DNA of 64,000 nucleotides, from NCBI RefSeq assembly GCF_014145615.1, contig NZ_JACIVH010000041.1, forward strand, positions 29,931-93,930. Direction: 5' to 3'. Positions within the stretch are counted from its first letter, which is position 1. Each line of letters begins with the position of its first letter. A program made the position numbers and the translations under genes. The notes under the pieces are model-generated. The model was not told the origin of the DNA. It was given only the letters and a program-made list of their open reading frames with translations, and searched no databases. Shown piece after piece: positions 46,031 through 53,471 of the stretch. This DNA is from Limosilactobacillus balticus. Lineage in GTDB: Bacteria > Bacillota > Bacilli > Lactobacillales > Lactobacillaceae.

Positions 46031-46564
46031 ATGAAAATCCGGAAAGCAACAATGGCAGATTTAGATGTAGTAGTAGATATTTTACGTGATGGACGTAACC
46101 AGTTAGCTGAGCGGGGCGTTGATCAATGGCAGGGGGATTACCCGAACGTTACCCATGTAAAAGAAGATATTGAGAATGGTTATGCTTATCTCGTTAAAGC
46201 AGATGATGGACAAACAGTTGGCACGTTAGCAATTGTTGAAGCACCGGATCATTTTTATGACAAGCTTAACGGGGAATGGCTAATTAATACTGAAAATTAT
46301 GTTGTAATCCACCGCGTAGCTATTCATTCACGGCATGCAGGAAAAGGATATGCATCCAAATTATTTTTGAGTTTGATTGAGTATTTGGAGACCGAACGTC
46401 CAGAAATCACCTCAATTCGTTTAAGTACAAATGAAAATAATATGGCAATGCAACGGATCGCAACTAAGAGCGGCTTTAAAAAAGTAGGAACCCTCCATGG
46501 CGCTTTTCGTCCAAGTGAGTTGTCTTATGTTTATGAACTGTTAACAAAAGTGCGTGTAGCATAA
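46031..46564 (+). CDS. GNAT N-acetyltransferase
   Basis: A 177-residue GCN5-related acetyltransferase. It begins MKIRKATMADLDVVVDILRD, has HRVAIHSRHAGKGYASKLFL (motif A with the R/H-x-x-G-K-G loop) and MQRIATKSGFKKVGT (motif B). The acceptor is unknown; the segment GVDQWQGDYPNVTHVKEDIE is common to a lactobacillus subgroup. TTAAGGAGGG precedes the ATG at good spacing. It has its own promoter and a bidirectional terminator, so it is a single-gene unit. Confidence 0.88.
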   Translation: MKIRKATMADLDVVVDILRDGRNQLAERGVDQWQGDYPNVTHVKEDIENGYAYLVKADDGQTVGTLAIVEAPDHFYDKLNGEWLINTENYVVIHRVAIHSRHAGKGYASKLFLSLIEYLETERPEITSIRLSTNENNMAMQRIATKSGFKKVGTLHGAFRPSELSYVYELLTKVRVA

Positions 46565-46565
46565 A

Positions 46566-46612
46566 AAAGAGGAAGGCGTTGAGCTTGTAACACCTTCCTC
46601 TTTACTTTTATT
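46566..46612. terminator. Bidirectional terminator
   Basis: AGAGGAAGGCGTT pairs with AACACCTTCCTCT (one mismatch) around an 8-base loop, with A and T tracts on the two sides. It serves the plus-strand acetyltransferase and the convergent membrane-protein gene. Confidence 0.85.
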
Positions 46613-46922
46613 ATTTTTCATTAATTTTCTTAGCATATTCGCGAGCGTTGTAAAGTTCGTAGACTACCCATGTTTCAATAAGGGTAATGACACAGATGAG
46701 AATAGCGGTATACATGTCTGGTAAAACGAACAGTAAGAGTAAAAAGATCCATGAAATCCATGACCACTGAGTTTCAATTGTAACGATTCGCTGAACTCGT
46801 TTAGTAGGTTTAATACGGCCAGATTGATTAAAAATGGTCCGAATTTGGTAAAAATAACGAACTTCAAAAATACTTTCGATAATAAAAATTGCTGTTAAGA
46901 TGATTAATAGAATGTTCATCAT
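46611..46922 (-). CDS. Small membrane protein, unknown
   Basis: Not recognised. The 103 residues have a hydrophobic N-terminal span (MMNILLIILTAIFIIESIFE), a basic cytosolic loop (GRIKPTKRVQRIVTIETQ) and two further spans (WISWIFLLLLFVLPDMYTAI and LICVITLIETWVVYELY), ending in a charged tail. No catalytic residues stand out. I chose ATG at 46922, eight bases after AAGGGGC; the frame stays open further upstream but has no ribosome binding site there. It shares a terminator with the acetyltransferase gene. Confidence 0.65.
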   Translation of the reverse strand: MMNILLIILTAIFIIESIFEVRYFYQIRTIFNQSGRIKPTKRVQRIVTIETQWSWISWIFLLLLFVLPDMYTAILICVITLIETWVVYELYNAREYAKKINEK

Positions 46923-47062
46923 AAATAAGAGCCCCTTATCTTTTCTTTTTATCTCTAATTTTAGAACTCTTGGGCAAGAGAAGCAATTTAGATAGTAAAA
47001 AAATAGGTCCCTATCAAAGATTGAGTGATAGGAACCCATTTTTAATTTTACATATCAAGAAA

Positions 47063-47272
47063 TTAAACGTTCATTGTCTTACCATATTCATTATTAATGG
47101 TATCAACAACGTCCTTGGCATGCATATCATCTTCAACAACTGTTTCACCATCACGAAGAGTGTACTTTACACTTTCGTCCAAGTTATCAAAGTCTACATC
47201 ATTACCATCTGCATCTACAAAATTGAACTTCGAATCTTGGAAGTTCTTAAGAGCATCTGCATTAATTTCCAT
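47063..47272 (-). CDS. Small acidic cytosolic protein, unknown
   Basis: Not recognised. The 69 residues are strongly acidic, with segments EINADALKNFQDSKFNFVDA, DGNDVDFDNLDESVKYTLRD and GETVVEDDMHAKDVVDTINN. No membrane segment or signal peptide is present. I chose ATG at 47272, about six bases after AAAGGAAG; the longer frame starting at 47293 would lie upstream of that site. Codons such as AAC, GAC and TTC are used in the same pattern as highly expressed genes, suggesting appreciable expression. It is a single gene. Confidence 0.7.
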   Translation of the reverse strand: MEINADALKNFQDSKFNFVDADGNDVDFDNLDESVKYTLRDGETVVEDDMHAKDVVDTINNEYGKTMNV

Positions 47273-47358
47273 GATTATGCTTCCTTTCGCCATTATAGTA
47301 ACACTTAATTAACGAAAATTACAGGGTTAGGGTAAAAAGTACAAGATATTTAAGATCA

Positions 47359-47439
47359 GTGACAATTAATATCGTTGCCGTTGCATACTTCTTGATCGGT
47401 ACGCAACATGTTAAGACTTTGACTAACAAGTATTTGTAA
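47359..47439 (+). CDS. Possible tiny hydrophobic peptide gene
   Basis: A short frame, GTG 47359 to TAA 47437, would give 26 residues, VTINIVAVAYFLIGTQHVKT followed by LTNKYL, resembling a one-span peptide. A good terminator begins 17 bases after the stop, which implies a transcript. There is no clear ribosome binding site before the GTG; the frame stays open upstream, so the true start may differ. Low confidence. Confidence 0.25.
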   Translation: MTINIVAVAYFLIGTQHVKTLTNKYL

Positions 47440-47456
47440 AATGTTATTTTTATTAA

Positions 47457-47493
47457 GGGAGGAAACAATAAAGGATTGTTACCTCGCTTTTTT
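47457..47493 (+). terminator. Terminator without an obvious gene upstream
   Basis: GAGGAAACAAT pairs with ATTGTTACCTC (one mismatch) around a 5-base loop and is followed by CGCTTTTTT. The only plus-strand frame before it is the 26-residue candidate. Confidence 0.7.
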
Positions 47494-47509
47494 ATTGCAG
47501 ATCTTAAAA

Positions 47510-47537
47510 TTGAAAGCGTATACAAATGACGTATAAT
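47510..47537 (+). promoter_or_regulatory. Promoter of the amidase gene with embedded cre site
   Basis: TTGAAA (47510-47515) and TATAAT (47532-47537) are 16 bases apart. TGAAAGCGTATACA (47511-47524) overlaps the -35 and spacer and matches the cre consensus at 13 of 14 positions, so CcpA would block polymerase binding. Confidence 0.7.
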
Positions 47538-47570
47538 TAAAATGTAATGTACAATTTTGGAGGTATTGTA

Positions 47571-49490
47571 ATGAAAAAGCATTGGAAATTACGTTTTACG
47601 CTCTCCTTATTAATTCCTTTAGGGTTCAATTCATTTTATTCTTTACCAACTCATGCATCTGAGGCAGCTGAAACTAACATTCAAACTAATGTTAAAGTTA
47701 ATGCTCAGAGTTCAAAAACGATTACGGACACTGAAAATCAATCAGCCCTTGCCACTGCACAACAAGTTAAGGATCAGCAAATTGATAGTCAACAGCTAGT
47801 TAATGATACATATCAAAAAATAGCGGAAAATAAGGATCTTAATAGTGTGATTTATCAAGATCCAGTAAATGCACGGCAACAAGTAAATGCTTTACCAACT
47901 ACAACCTCTAATTCAGAGCAACCTTTTTACGGGGTGCCAATTCTAATTAAAGGGTTAGGCCAAGCATATAAAGGGTATCCAAATACGAATGGGCTGCCGT
48001 ATATGAAAGACAATCACTATGGCTATACTAAAAATTTTGTAGCAAAGTTACAGGAAATGGGGTTCGTAATTGTTGGTGAAACAAATTATCCTGAGTTAGG
48101 ATTAATTAACGTGACAGATTCCAATTTATATGGGCCTACGCATAATCCTTGGGACCTCACGCGAAATGCCGGCGGGTCTTCTGGCGGAGCGGCAGCAAGT
48201 GTGGCTGCTGGAATGGTATCGCTTGCAACCGGAAATGATGCCGGTGGTTCATTAAGAATTCCTGCTTCGTGGTCAGGTGTAATTGGATTAAAACCTACTC
48301 AGGGAATTATTCTTGGGGATTCATTAACGCCTTCAGTGGTTAACTTTGCGGAAACGCGACGGATTGATGACACGATCAAGCTATTTGAAGGATTAATAGA
48401 TCCAAAACGTAAATCATTATTAAAAGAATTTCCGCTTAAGCTCCAAGATTTAAAAATTGCATATTCATTAAAATCGCCAGTTGGCTCCGTTGTCAGTCCT
48501 GATGCTGAAAAAGCAGTTCTGAATGCAGTTACCTTCTTACGGCAACAGGGCTTTCAAGTAGTCGAAAAGGATAATCCAGTTGATGGAGTAAAACTGATGC
48601 GTGCTTATTATTTAGGGGCTTTGAGTGACGGAACAGTTGCTAATTATCTAGCTCAGCAAAAGCTACACCGTAATCTGCAGGCTAGCGATGTCACAGAGCA
48701 TTTAATTAGCCCGATGACATATGCGTTGTATGAAGCTAGTAAAAAAGCACCCAAAGAAATAAAGCAAACTTACAATAATGAATTAGCATTAGTTGCTGCC
48801 CAGATGAAGAGTTTTCATGAAGAATATCCGATTTATTTAACGCCAACTACCGCAACAGTTGCACCGTTAAATTCTGATCCGGCATTTTTACCAGCAGATG
48901 TTACTAAAATTTTGCAAATGGCTAAGATGCCTTTTGAGCAACAAATGGATGTTATTTACAATGCTTGGTATCATGGGTTAAGCAAAACGCCATTTACGCA
49001 ATTAGCTAATTTAGCAGGAGAACCGGCGTTAAGTTTGCCGACTTATGTTAATGCACAAGGATTACCATTGGGGATTCAGCTAGAAGGAGAAAAGGGCAGC
49101 GATCTGATTTTATTAGCATTAGGAAAATTGTTTGAAGAAAAGGATAAATTAATCTTCCTAAGCGATTACCAAAAGTTAAATAATAATGCCCAGTCTAGTA
49201 AGCCGCAAAATGAAGACAAAACAAATATCTCAAAAGTTATTGTCCACAATTTAGGCAAAAAATCGGTTTATGAATTCCAAACTGTTCCAAGTAAACTTAA
49301 TTTTTCAGATAATGTTAGTCCAAAATACGCGGTAAGAACTTCAAAACAAGCAAACGCTAGGAAATTACAATCGACAAATGAAAAGCAATTACCTCAAACA
49401 GGATCAGATAATAATGAGTTAATTTTGCTTGGGTTAGCCTTAATCCCGTTAAGTTTAATCGGTATGGATCAAAATAAGCGAAAATTTTGA
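47571..49490 (+). CDS. Secreted, LPQTG-anchored amidase-signature enzyme
   Basis: A 639-residue amidase with a cell-wall anchor. The N-terminal signal peptide (KLRFTLSLLIPLGFNSFYS, cut near THASEAAE) is followed by a spacer. The amidase-signature core starts near residue 80. The Ser-cisSer-Lys triad is visible: K127 in PILIKGLGQ, S203 in AGGSSGGAAAS and S227 in NDAGGSLRIPAS. The C terminus has the sortase motif LPQTG at 607-611, a hydrophobic stretch and NKRKF. Such enzymes hydrolyse amides; a wall-bound version could act on peptide, peptidoglycan or xenobiotic amides. I chose ATG 47571, eight bases after TTTGGAGGT. The substrate is unknown. Confidence 0.88.
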   Translation: MKKHWKLRFTLSLLIPLGFNSFYSLPTHASEAAETNIQTNVKVNAQSSKTITDTENQSALATAQQVKDQQIDSQQLVNDTYQKIAENKDLNSVIYQDPVNARQQVNALPTTTSNSEQPFYGVPILIKGLGQAYKGYPNTNGLPYMKDNHYGYTKNFVAKLQEMGFVIVGETNYPELGLINVTDSNLYGPTHNPWDLTRNAGGSSGGAAASVAAGMVSLATGNDAGGSLRIPASWSGVIGLKPTQGIILGDSLTPSVVNFAETRRIDDTIKLFEGLIDPKRKSLLKEFPLKLQDLKIAYSLKSPVGSVVSPDAEKAVLNAVTFLRQQGFQVVEKDNPVDGVKLMRAYYLGALSDGTVANYLAQQKLHRNLQASDVTEHLISPMTYALYEASKKAPKEIKQTYNNELALVAAQMKSFHEEYPIYLTPTTATVAPLNSDPAFLPADVTKILQMAKMPFEQQMDVIYNAWYHGLSKTPFTQLANLAGEPALSLPTYVNAQGLPLGIQLEGEKGSDLILLALGKLFEEKDKLIFLSDYQKLNNNAQSSKPQNEDKTNISKVIVHNLGKKSVYEFQTVPSKLNFSDNVSPKYAVRTSKQANARKLQSTNEKQLPQTGSDNNELILLGLALIPLSLIGMDQNKRKF

Positions 49491-49499
49491 TAAACAGTT

Positions 49500-49527
49500 T
49501 TGACTAATCCTGTACATAATTTATAAT
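49500..49527 (+). promoter_or_regulatory. Promoter of the 49572 gene
   Basis: TTGACT (49500-49505) and TATAAT (49522-49527) are 16 bases apart, directly after the amidase stop and 45 bases before the next start codon. Confidence 0.75.
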
Positions 49528-49571
49528 ATGAATAGGAAGAGAATTCTTGGATTGAATAGGAGGAAATAGAT

Positions 49572-49847
49572 ATGTCATTGATGCAAAATACCTCAGAAAT
49601 TAACAAGACTGATAAGCAGGTGTACTTAATCACTTTATTGCGAAAGAGTACAAACATGCCACAATACATTGACCACATGATTTATGAAACTGCAGAAGGT
49701 GGTCAAGAATTTATGGCGCGCTTAGTTGAAGCTTTTTCACGGGCAGGTTACCGGCAAAAGAAGCTTAGCGACGACAAGTACAACCTTGATAACGGACTTG
49801 ATAAGATCACTTTACGGGGATCATACCAACCTATTTACAAGGGATAA
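49572..49847 (+). CDS. Small conserved-looking cytosolic protein, unknown
   Basis: Not recognised. The 91 residues (LMQNTSEINKTDKQVYLITL; LLRKSTNMPQYIDHMIYETA; FMARLVEAFSRAGYRQKKLS) are mixed-charge with no membrane span. The codon bias (AAG, CAC, ATC, TAC) resembles that of highly expressed genes such as pyk. It has a strong promoter, an AGGAGG ribosome binding site seven to eight bases before the ATG, and its own terminator. These signs support a real, well expressed gene even though its function cannot be named. Confidence 0.75.
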   Translation: MSLMQNTSEINKTDKQVYLITLLRKSTNMPQYIDHMIYETAEGGQEFMARLVEAFSRAGYRQKKLSDDKYNLDNGLDKITLRGSYQPIYKG

Positions 49848-49863
49848 TTAAGGTTAATAACTA

Positions 49864-49910
49864 AATTAAAAGAGCTGATGCTGCATTTTGAGGCACCAGC
49901 TCTTTTAATT
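49864..49910. terminator. Bidirectional terminator
   Basis: AATTAAAAGAGCTG and CAGCTCTTTTAATT form a perfect 14-bp stem with T tracts on both strands, between the 49572 gene and the convergent DUF805 gene. Confidence 0.9.
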
Positions 49911-50400
49911 AATCATCGTTTTGTAATGACGAAACTGTAATATCGTTGTCGTAGTTAGCACTCCACCAACCATGCTTACTGACATAGCCTGTTGGTAAAC
50001 AGAGAATTACTAAAAAGATTATATCAATGACCGAGGAAATAGTTTCCATCACTGCACTATTGTTACTTGTAAAAATAAGGGAAAGTAACCAGAAAACTAA
50101 TACGGTCCAGCCAGTCAAACCGGTATCACGAACCCGCCGGACACAAATAGCAATTCCAGGAATAATAATAGCAATGGCAAATACTGCAATAACGAAGAGT
50201 AAGAAGATTAAGAATCCAGCGCCATGATTATAGCCGTTCATAATCGAAGTGACAGAAGCAAAACCAGCGATTGCTAGTAAGAAATATAAAATAACAAAAA
50301 TGATGAAATTAACTAATACTGGCCACCAAAAATCCGCCCGCGTTGAAGTAGCCCGGTACTTAAACGCGTTTTGCCAGTAGTATTTGTAAGCTTCAAACAT
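49909..50400 (-). CDS. DUF805 family membrane protein
   Basis: A 163-residue inner-membrane protein. It has the DUF805 opening FEAYKYYWQNAFKYRATSTR followed by ADFWWPVLVN, three or four spans (for example FIIFVILYFLLAIAGF and FLIFLLFVIAVFAIAIIIPG) and the conserved RRVRDTGLTGW loop. Function is unknown. I chose ATG at 50400, which has the strong site AAAGGAGGAG; the frame is open for 16 more codons upstream without a site. It is divergent from the 50581 gene. Confidence 0.88.
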   Translation of the reverse strand: MFEAYKYYWQNAFKYRATSTRADFWWPVLVNFIIFVILYFLLAIAGFASVTSIMNGYNHGAGFLIFLLFVIAVFAIAIIIPGIAICVRRVRDTGLTGWTVLVFWLLSLIFTSNNSAVMETISSVIDIIFLVILCLPTGYVSKHGWWSANYDNDITVSSLQNDD

Positions 50401-50499
50401 ATAATTCTCCTCCTTTGATATGTTTGCTTTGATTATAGCATTATGCAAATAAATATGGTAAATGATTGTAGTTTTCTAAAATTGATTATGATATGATAA

Positions 50500-50550
50500 A
50501 TGAATATGAAAGACCAACCAACGCATTAGTTACGCTGATTGGCCTTTTGA
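50500..50550 (+). promoter_or_regulatory. Leader hairpin with possible tiny leader peptide
   Basis: AAAGACCAACCAACG pairs with CGCTGATTGGCCTTT (several G-U pairs), followed by TTTTGAGTTTT. A nine-codon frame (ATG 50500 to TAG 50527) runs through the left arm. It may be an attenuator for the 50581 gene; the leader peptide has no good ribosome binding site. Confidence 0.4.
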
Positions 50551-50580
50551 GTTTTAAATATTAACTGAGGGGTTTTTCAA

Positions 50581-51249
50581 ATGCAAATTGTTTCAGACGC
50601 GCTATTATTAATAGGTTTCTTTTCATTAATCGCTGCCATTATTTATGGCATTCGCTGGTTTAGAAATCGCAAAAATAAGAAAAGCAAAGAGTATAAGAAG
50701 AATAAACGCTTTACGATAATTTCGCTAATCATACTATTTTCTGCAGTATGGTTTGTCGGATCGGTGGAAGATTATATTGATCAGCATTCTCAGCAGACGA
50801 CTCAAACTGAAAAAAATATTACAACTAATAATAGTCAAACTGAATATTTAGAAAATAAGGAAGATTTTATTCGTGTTTTTACATCACTAGGGATTAAAAC
50901 AGAGGATTTATCTAAAGCAGAAGGAAATGAATGGCGTGACGCTATCCGTAATGAAGGTGAAAATTTTAGCGCCTCGGTCTCAGTTAAAAAAATTGAAGAT
51001 AATCATCGCAGTGAAATAATTAAAGTAAAGGAATTAAGTGATCAACTTCACCAGTTAGATCAAAAGATTCAGCAAAATGATTATCCTTCAAAGGCTGATA
51101 AAGAAACTATTCATGAAGCATACCTGAATTTAAAGCATTTTGCTACCCATGCAACTGATTTGGGAGGTAGTTTTGAAACTTATGTGCAAGAACATAACGA
51201 TTTAGATCGTAAAATGGGTGACTCAGCAGAAGCTCTAAAAGATCTATAA
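50581..51249 (+). CDS. Two-span membrane protein with external helical domain, unknown
   Basis: Not recognised. The 222 residues begin with a span (IVSDALLLIGFFSLIAAIIY), then a highly basic cytosolic loop (RWFRNRKNKKSKEYKKNKR), a second span (FTIISLIILFSAVWFVGSV) and about 150 residues of mostly helical, charged sequence (LDQKIQQNDYPSKADKETIH). AACTGAGGGG lies about ten bases before the ATG. It is flanked by two similar hairpins (near 50,510 and 51,252). An envelope role is plausible only from topology. Confidence 0.65.
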   Translation: MQIVSDALLLIGFFSLIAAIIYGIRWFRNRKNKKSKEYKKNKRFTIISLIILFSAVWFVGSVEDYIDQHSQQTTQTEKNITTNNSQTEYLENKEDFIRVFTSLGIKTEDLSKAEGNEWRDAIRNEGENFSASVSVKKIEDNHRSEIIKVKELSDQLHQLDQKIQQNDYPSKADKETIHEAYLNLKHFATHATDLGGSFETYVQEHNDLDRKMGDSAEALKDL

Positions 51250-51251
51250 GC

Positions 51252-51298
51252 TAAAACGACTAATCAACGGATTTTACTGCGCTGATTAGTCGTTTTAA
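51252..51298 (+). terminator. Terminator of the 50581 gene
   Basis: AAAACGACTAATCA and TGATTAGTCGTTTT form a perfect 14-bp stem with a further CG pair inside; T tracts follow. The inner part resembles the leader hairpin near 50,510. Confidence 0.9.
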
Positions 51299-51434
51299 TT
51301 TATAAGATAATTATAGTTGCCATCATATCTAAATTTGGAAAAATTATAATTTAAGCTTTTTATTTTTCGCTCGTTGCGGGAAAAAAGTAATTTGTTAATA
51401 ATTTTTAGTAAATTACTGCTTTTATTTCACTCAG

Positions 51435-51716
51435 TCAAAGAAGAGGGTATATTTCATTAAGTGTTAAAAATTCCTTATAACTTATACTACATCCTTCCCT
51501 AATCCCATGTATAACCTTTTTTAATAACTGTATAAATCGATAACTTGAACATTTTTCTTTCCAGAAGTGATTATCATGGCGAATCGAATTAACAAGTGTA
51601 AAAATTGTATAACCAGGAGAAGTTATACTTTCAATGCTATGGTAGGTAAATATTCCTTAAAAAGGACGAATATCTTGTGTTACAGAAAGCACAGGCAATC
51701 TTTTCTCTGACTTAGA
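51435..51716 (-). pseudogene. hsdS: Decayed type I restriction specificity subunit (HsdS) fragment
   Basis: The minus strand holds about 93 codons in one frame with no start and one internal TAA (51657-51659). Before the stop it reads SEKRLPVLSVTQDIRPF; after it, GIFTYHSIESITSPGYTIFT, then HDNHFWKEKCSSYRFIQLLK and KVIHGIREGCSISYKEFLTL. These match the type I S-subunit target-recognition pattern: LPVLSVTQ, then SPAYTVF, and GIRDGxxISYKDF. About 30 residues expected between VTQD and the SPGYT region are missing, so the fragment has also lost sequence. No hsdR or hsdM is in the window. Family pattern is from knowledge; decay is seen directly. Confidence 0.75.
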
Positions 51717-51853
51717 TTAAAAAATAACCCTTTCTTTACGCTGCTCTCATTTGATATTAAATAATCACACTAAAGAAATAAACGTTTAGTTATCGAAAAA
51801 GAATATAAAATTACTATTTAATTACTTATGAATTAATATAATGAGGGAAAGAA

Positions 51854-52083
51854 ATGACAGAATCTAAAAAAGATCGGTCGAGAAAGTATCTACCTTAACA
51901 TTACGTGACTTAAGTGGATTAGCCAGGTAAAAAGTGATTAAAGAATCGATGGCGGATAATGGATATGATGATTTGATGTGCAAACAAGTGTATTCCCCAA
52001 AGCAGGGGAAGATACAATTGACTAGCCAACTAATGAAATTTGGAATTTTTACTCGTTTATTAATTGCAATCAGGACACCTTAG
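51854..52083 (+). pseudogene. Frameshifted gene remnant, unknown
   Basis: An ATG (51854) after GAGGGAAAG opens MTESKKDRSR, then hits TAA within 15 codons. A one-base shift gives KVSTLTLRDLSGLAR, one TAA (51928-51930), and then in the same frame KVIKESMADNGYDDLMCKQV and SPKQGKIQLTSQLMKFGIFT before TAG at 52081. The sequence reads like real protein, so it looks like a small gene broken by a frameshift and a stop. No family was recognised. Confidence 0.5.
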
Positions 52084-52116
52084 AATTTTCTATGTATGAA
52101 TATTTATTCGCGTTTC

Positions 52117-52151
52117 CGAACGAACGTTCGAAGAATAATAGTAAATATGAT
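52117..52151 (+). promoter_or_regulatory. LexA (SOS) box and -10 element
   Basis: CGAACGAACGTTCG (52117-52130) is a full match to the Gram-positive LexA/DinR box CGAACRNRYGTTYG. A -10-like TATGAT (52146-52151) follows, so the box covers the expected -35 region of the gene starting at 52190. SOS control is inferred from this match. Confidence 0.7.
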
Positions 52152-52189
52152 AAAATTTGTTTTAAACATACGTTTGCAAGGAGACATAT

Positions 52190-53389
52190 ATGAATATTGA
52201 GAATATAGAATTAAGGTGGAATTTAATAGGTAATGGGTTAAAAGAACTTAATAGAAGTAAAATCTTAAACTTATTAAATGATTATTACAATACGGATAAA
52301 AAACTAAAAGGGATAATAAAAGAATATCAGTTAAATTTAAAACCTACTCAGGTAGTTAAAGCATTCCCACCATTTATGACTGAGTTAAAGTGCCCGTATG
52401 ATGGTGCGAGAATGTTACAAAAACTACCAAGTAGAACTTTTCCGGAAATAATGACTCGAAAAGAATATTGTCCAAAGTGTGGACATAAAAACATGGAAAT
52501 GTGCAGATGTGATAATTGCATAGAAGAAGAGAAGAGTAAAAGAAAAAAGTGTCGTGAATTAATAGAACGAACATATTCGCAGGAAAATCATGAGAAAATT
52601 TTACTGAGCTTATTATCATTAAAGGATAGGCTATATCTATCGGCATTGCTTAGGGCTACGTTAAGTGAGGACGCAAAGGAAATTAAGCCAATTAAATTAA
52701 AAGAAAATAAACTGGCGCCGACTAAAGAAATGGAAAAGGACATCCTTAATTATTTAATAGATCGACAAATTATAAAAGTAGCTCCTGACTCGCCATTAGA
52801 GGCATTTCCAGAGGATGGTCCTAATTATCCAAATACATATTATATTTACAAAGTTAATTATTTAATTAATGTTCAGGACGAGAATTTAGATCATGAGGAA
52901 TTATTAAAACGCTTAGAATATCCCTCAGCAGAAGAATTTTTAAGCGCACCAGAAGAATGCTTAATCCTTTGGAAAGAAATAGCATATCAAGAAGTTATTG
53001 AATTTTTAATATATCGAATGGATGCAGTAGGCTTTAAGTTTAGTCCTGGGAAGAAAACAAGACTAGTTATTGGCCAACTACTTAAAAATTTTTCAGCAAG
53101 TCAAATATGGTATTTTATTTATATTTCGGTTGCATATTCTTATCAATGGCGAAGGGAATCAGGAGTTAGTTGGAAACAAGGAGCAAATTCGGTAATAACA
53201 GGGATAGAGACTCGTGGTCAGAGGGCTATAGCAGAAGAATGGGAGGTTAAATCTTTTTCCAGAAATTTTAATCTTCCTGCAAGTCAATTAGCATTAGTTT
53301 TGTATAATAGTATTCTTCAACTTGGCTCAAATGGCTATATGAAAGTACCGAGCAAAGAGATTATTCAAGAAAAATTGGAGAAACTATAA
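52190..53389 (+). CDS. Orphan cysteine-cluster protein, probably SOS-regulated
   Basis: Not recognised. The 399 residues are soluble. A cysteine cluster near the N terminus looks metal-binding: C68 (ELKCPYDG), C94 and C97 (YCPKCGHKN), and C105, C107, C110 (CRCDNC). The middle is helical and charged. The C-terminal part contains IWYFIYISVAYSYQWRRESG and GANSVITGIETRGQRAIAEE, which look conserved but match no family I know. AAGGAGA lies seven to eight bases before the ATG. Base composition is AT-richer than the housekeeping genes, with more ATA and AGA codons, hinting at transfer. With an upstream LexA box it may act after DNA damage; defence or phage-related roles are open. Confidence 0.75.
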   Translation: MNIENIELRWNLIGNGLKELNRSKILNLLNDYYNTDKKLKGIIKEYQLNLKPTQVVKAFPPFMTELKCPYDGARMLQKLPSRTFPEIMTRKEYCPKCGHKNMEMCRCDNCIEEEKSKRKKCRELIERTYSQENHEKILLSLLSLKDRLYLSALLRATLSEDAKEIKPIKLKENKLAPTKEMEKDILNYLIDRQIIKVAPDSPLEAFPEDGPNYPNTYYIYKVNYLINVQDENLDHEELLKRLEYPSAEEFLSAPEECLILWKEIAYQEVIEFLIYRMDAVGFKFSPGKKTRLVIGQLLKNFSASQIWYFIYISVAYSYQWRRESGVSWKQGANSVITGIETRGQRAIAEEWEVKSFSRNFNLPASQLALVLYNSILQLGSNGYMKVPSKEIIQEKLEKL

Positions 53390-53412
53390 CTTTCTAAAAC
53401 AAAGTAAGTTCT

Positions 53413-53440
53413 TTAATACTCCCTTTGAAAGCGTTATAAT
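53413..53440 (+). promoter_or_regulatory. Promoter with overlapping cre site for the tiny membrane protein gene
   Basis: TATAAT (53435-53440) is a perfect -10; a weak TTAATA -35 (53413-53418) lies 16 bases upstream. TGAAAGCGTTATAA (53426-53439) overlaps the -10 and matches the cre consensus at 13 of 14 positions. Confidence 0.6.
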
Positions 53441-53471
53441 TAAACTAACTTATGCAAAGGGGCGATTAAAT

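Noticed and set aside
47319..47582. Minus-strand 87-codon frame over the amidase promoter
   Set aside because: It covers the amidase promoter, a terminator and the amidase start, and shows no protein-like sequence.
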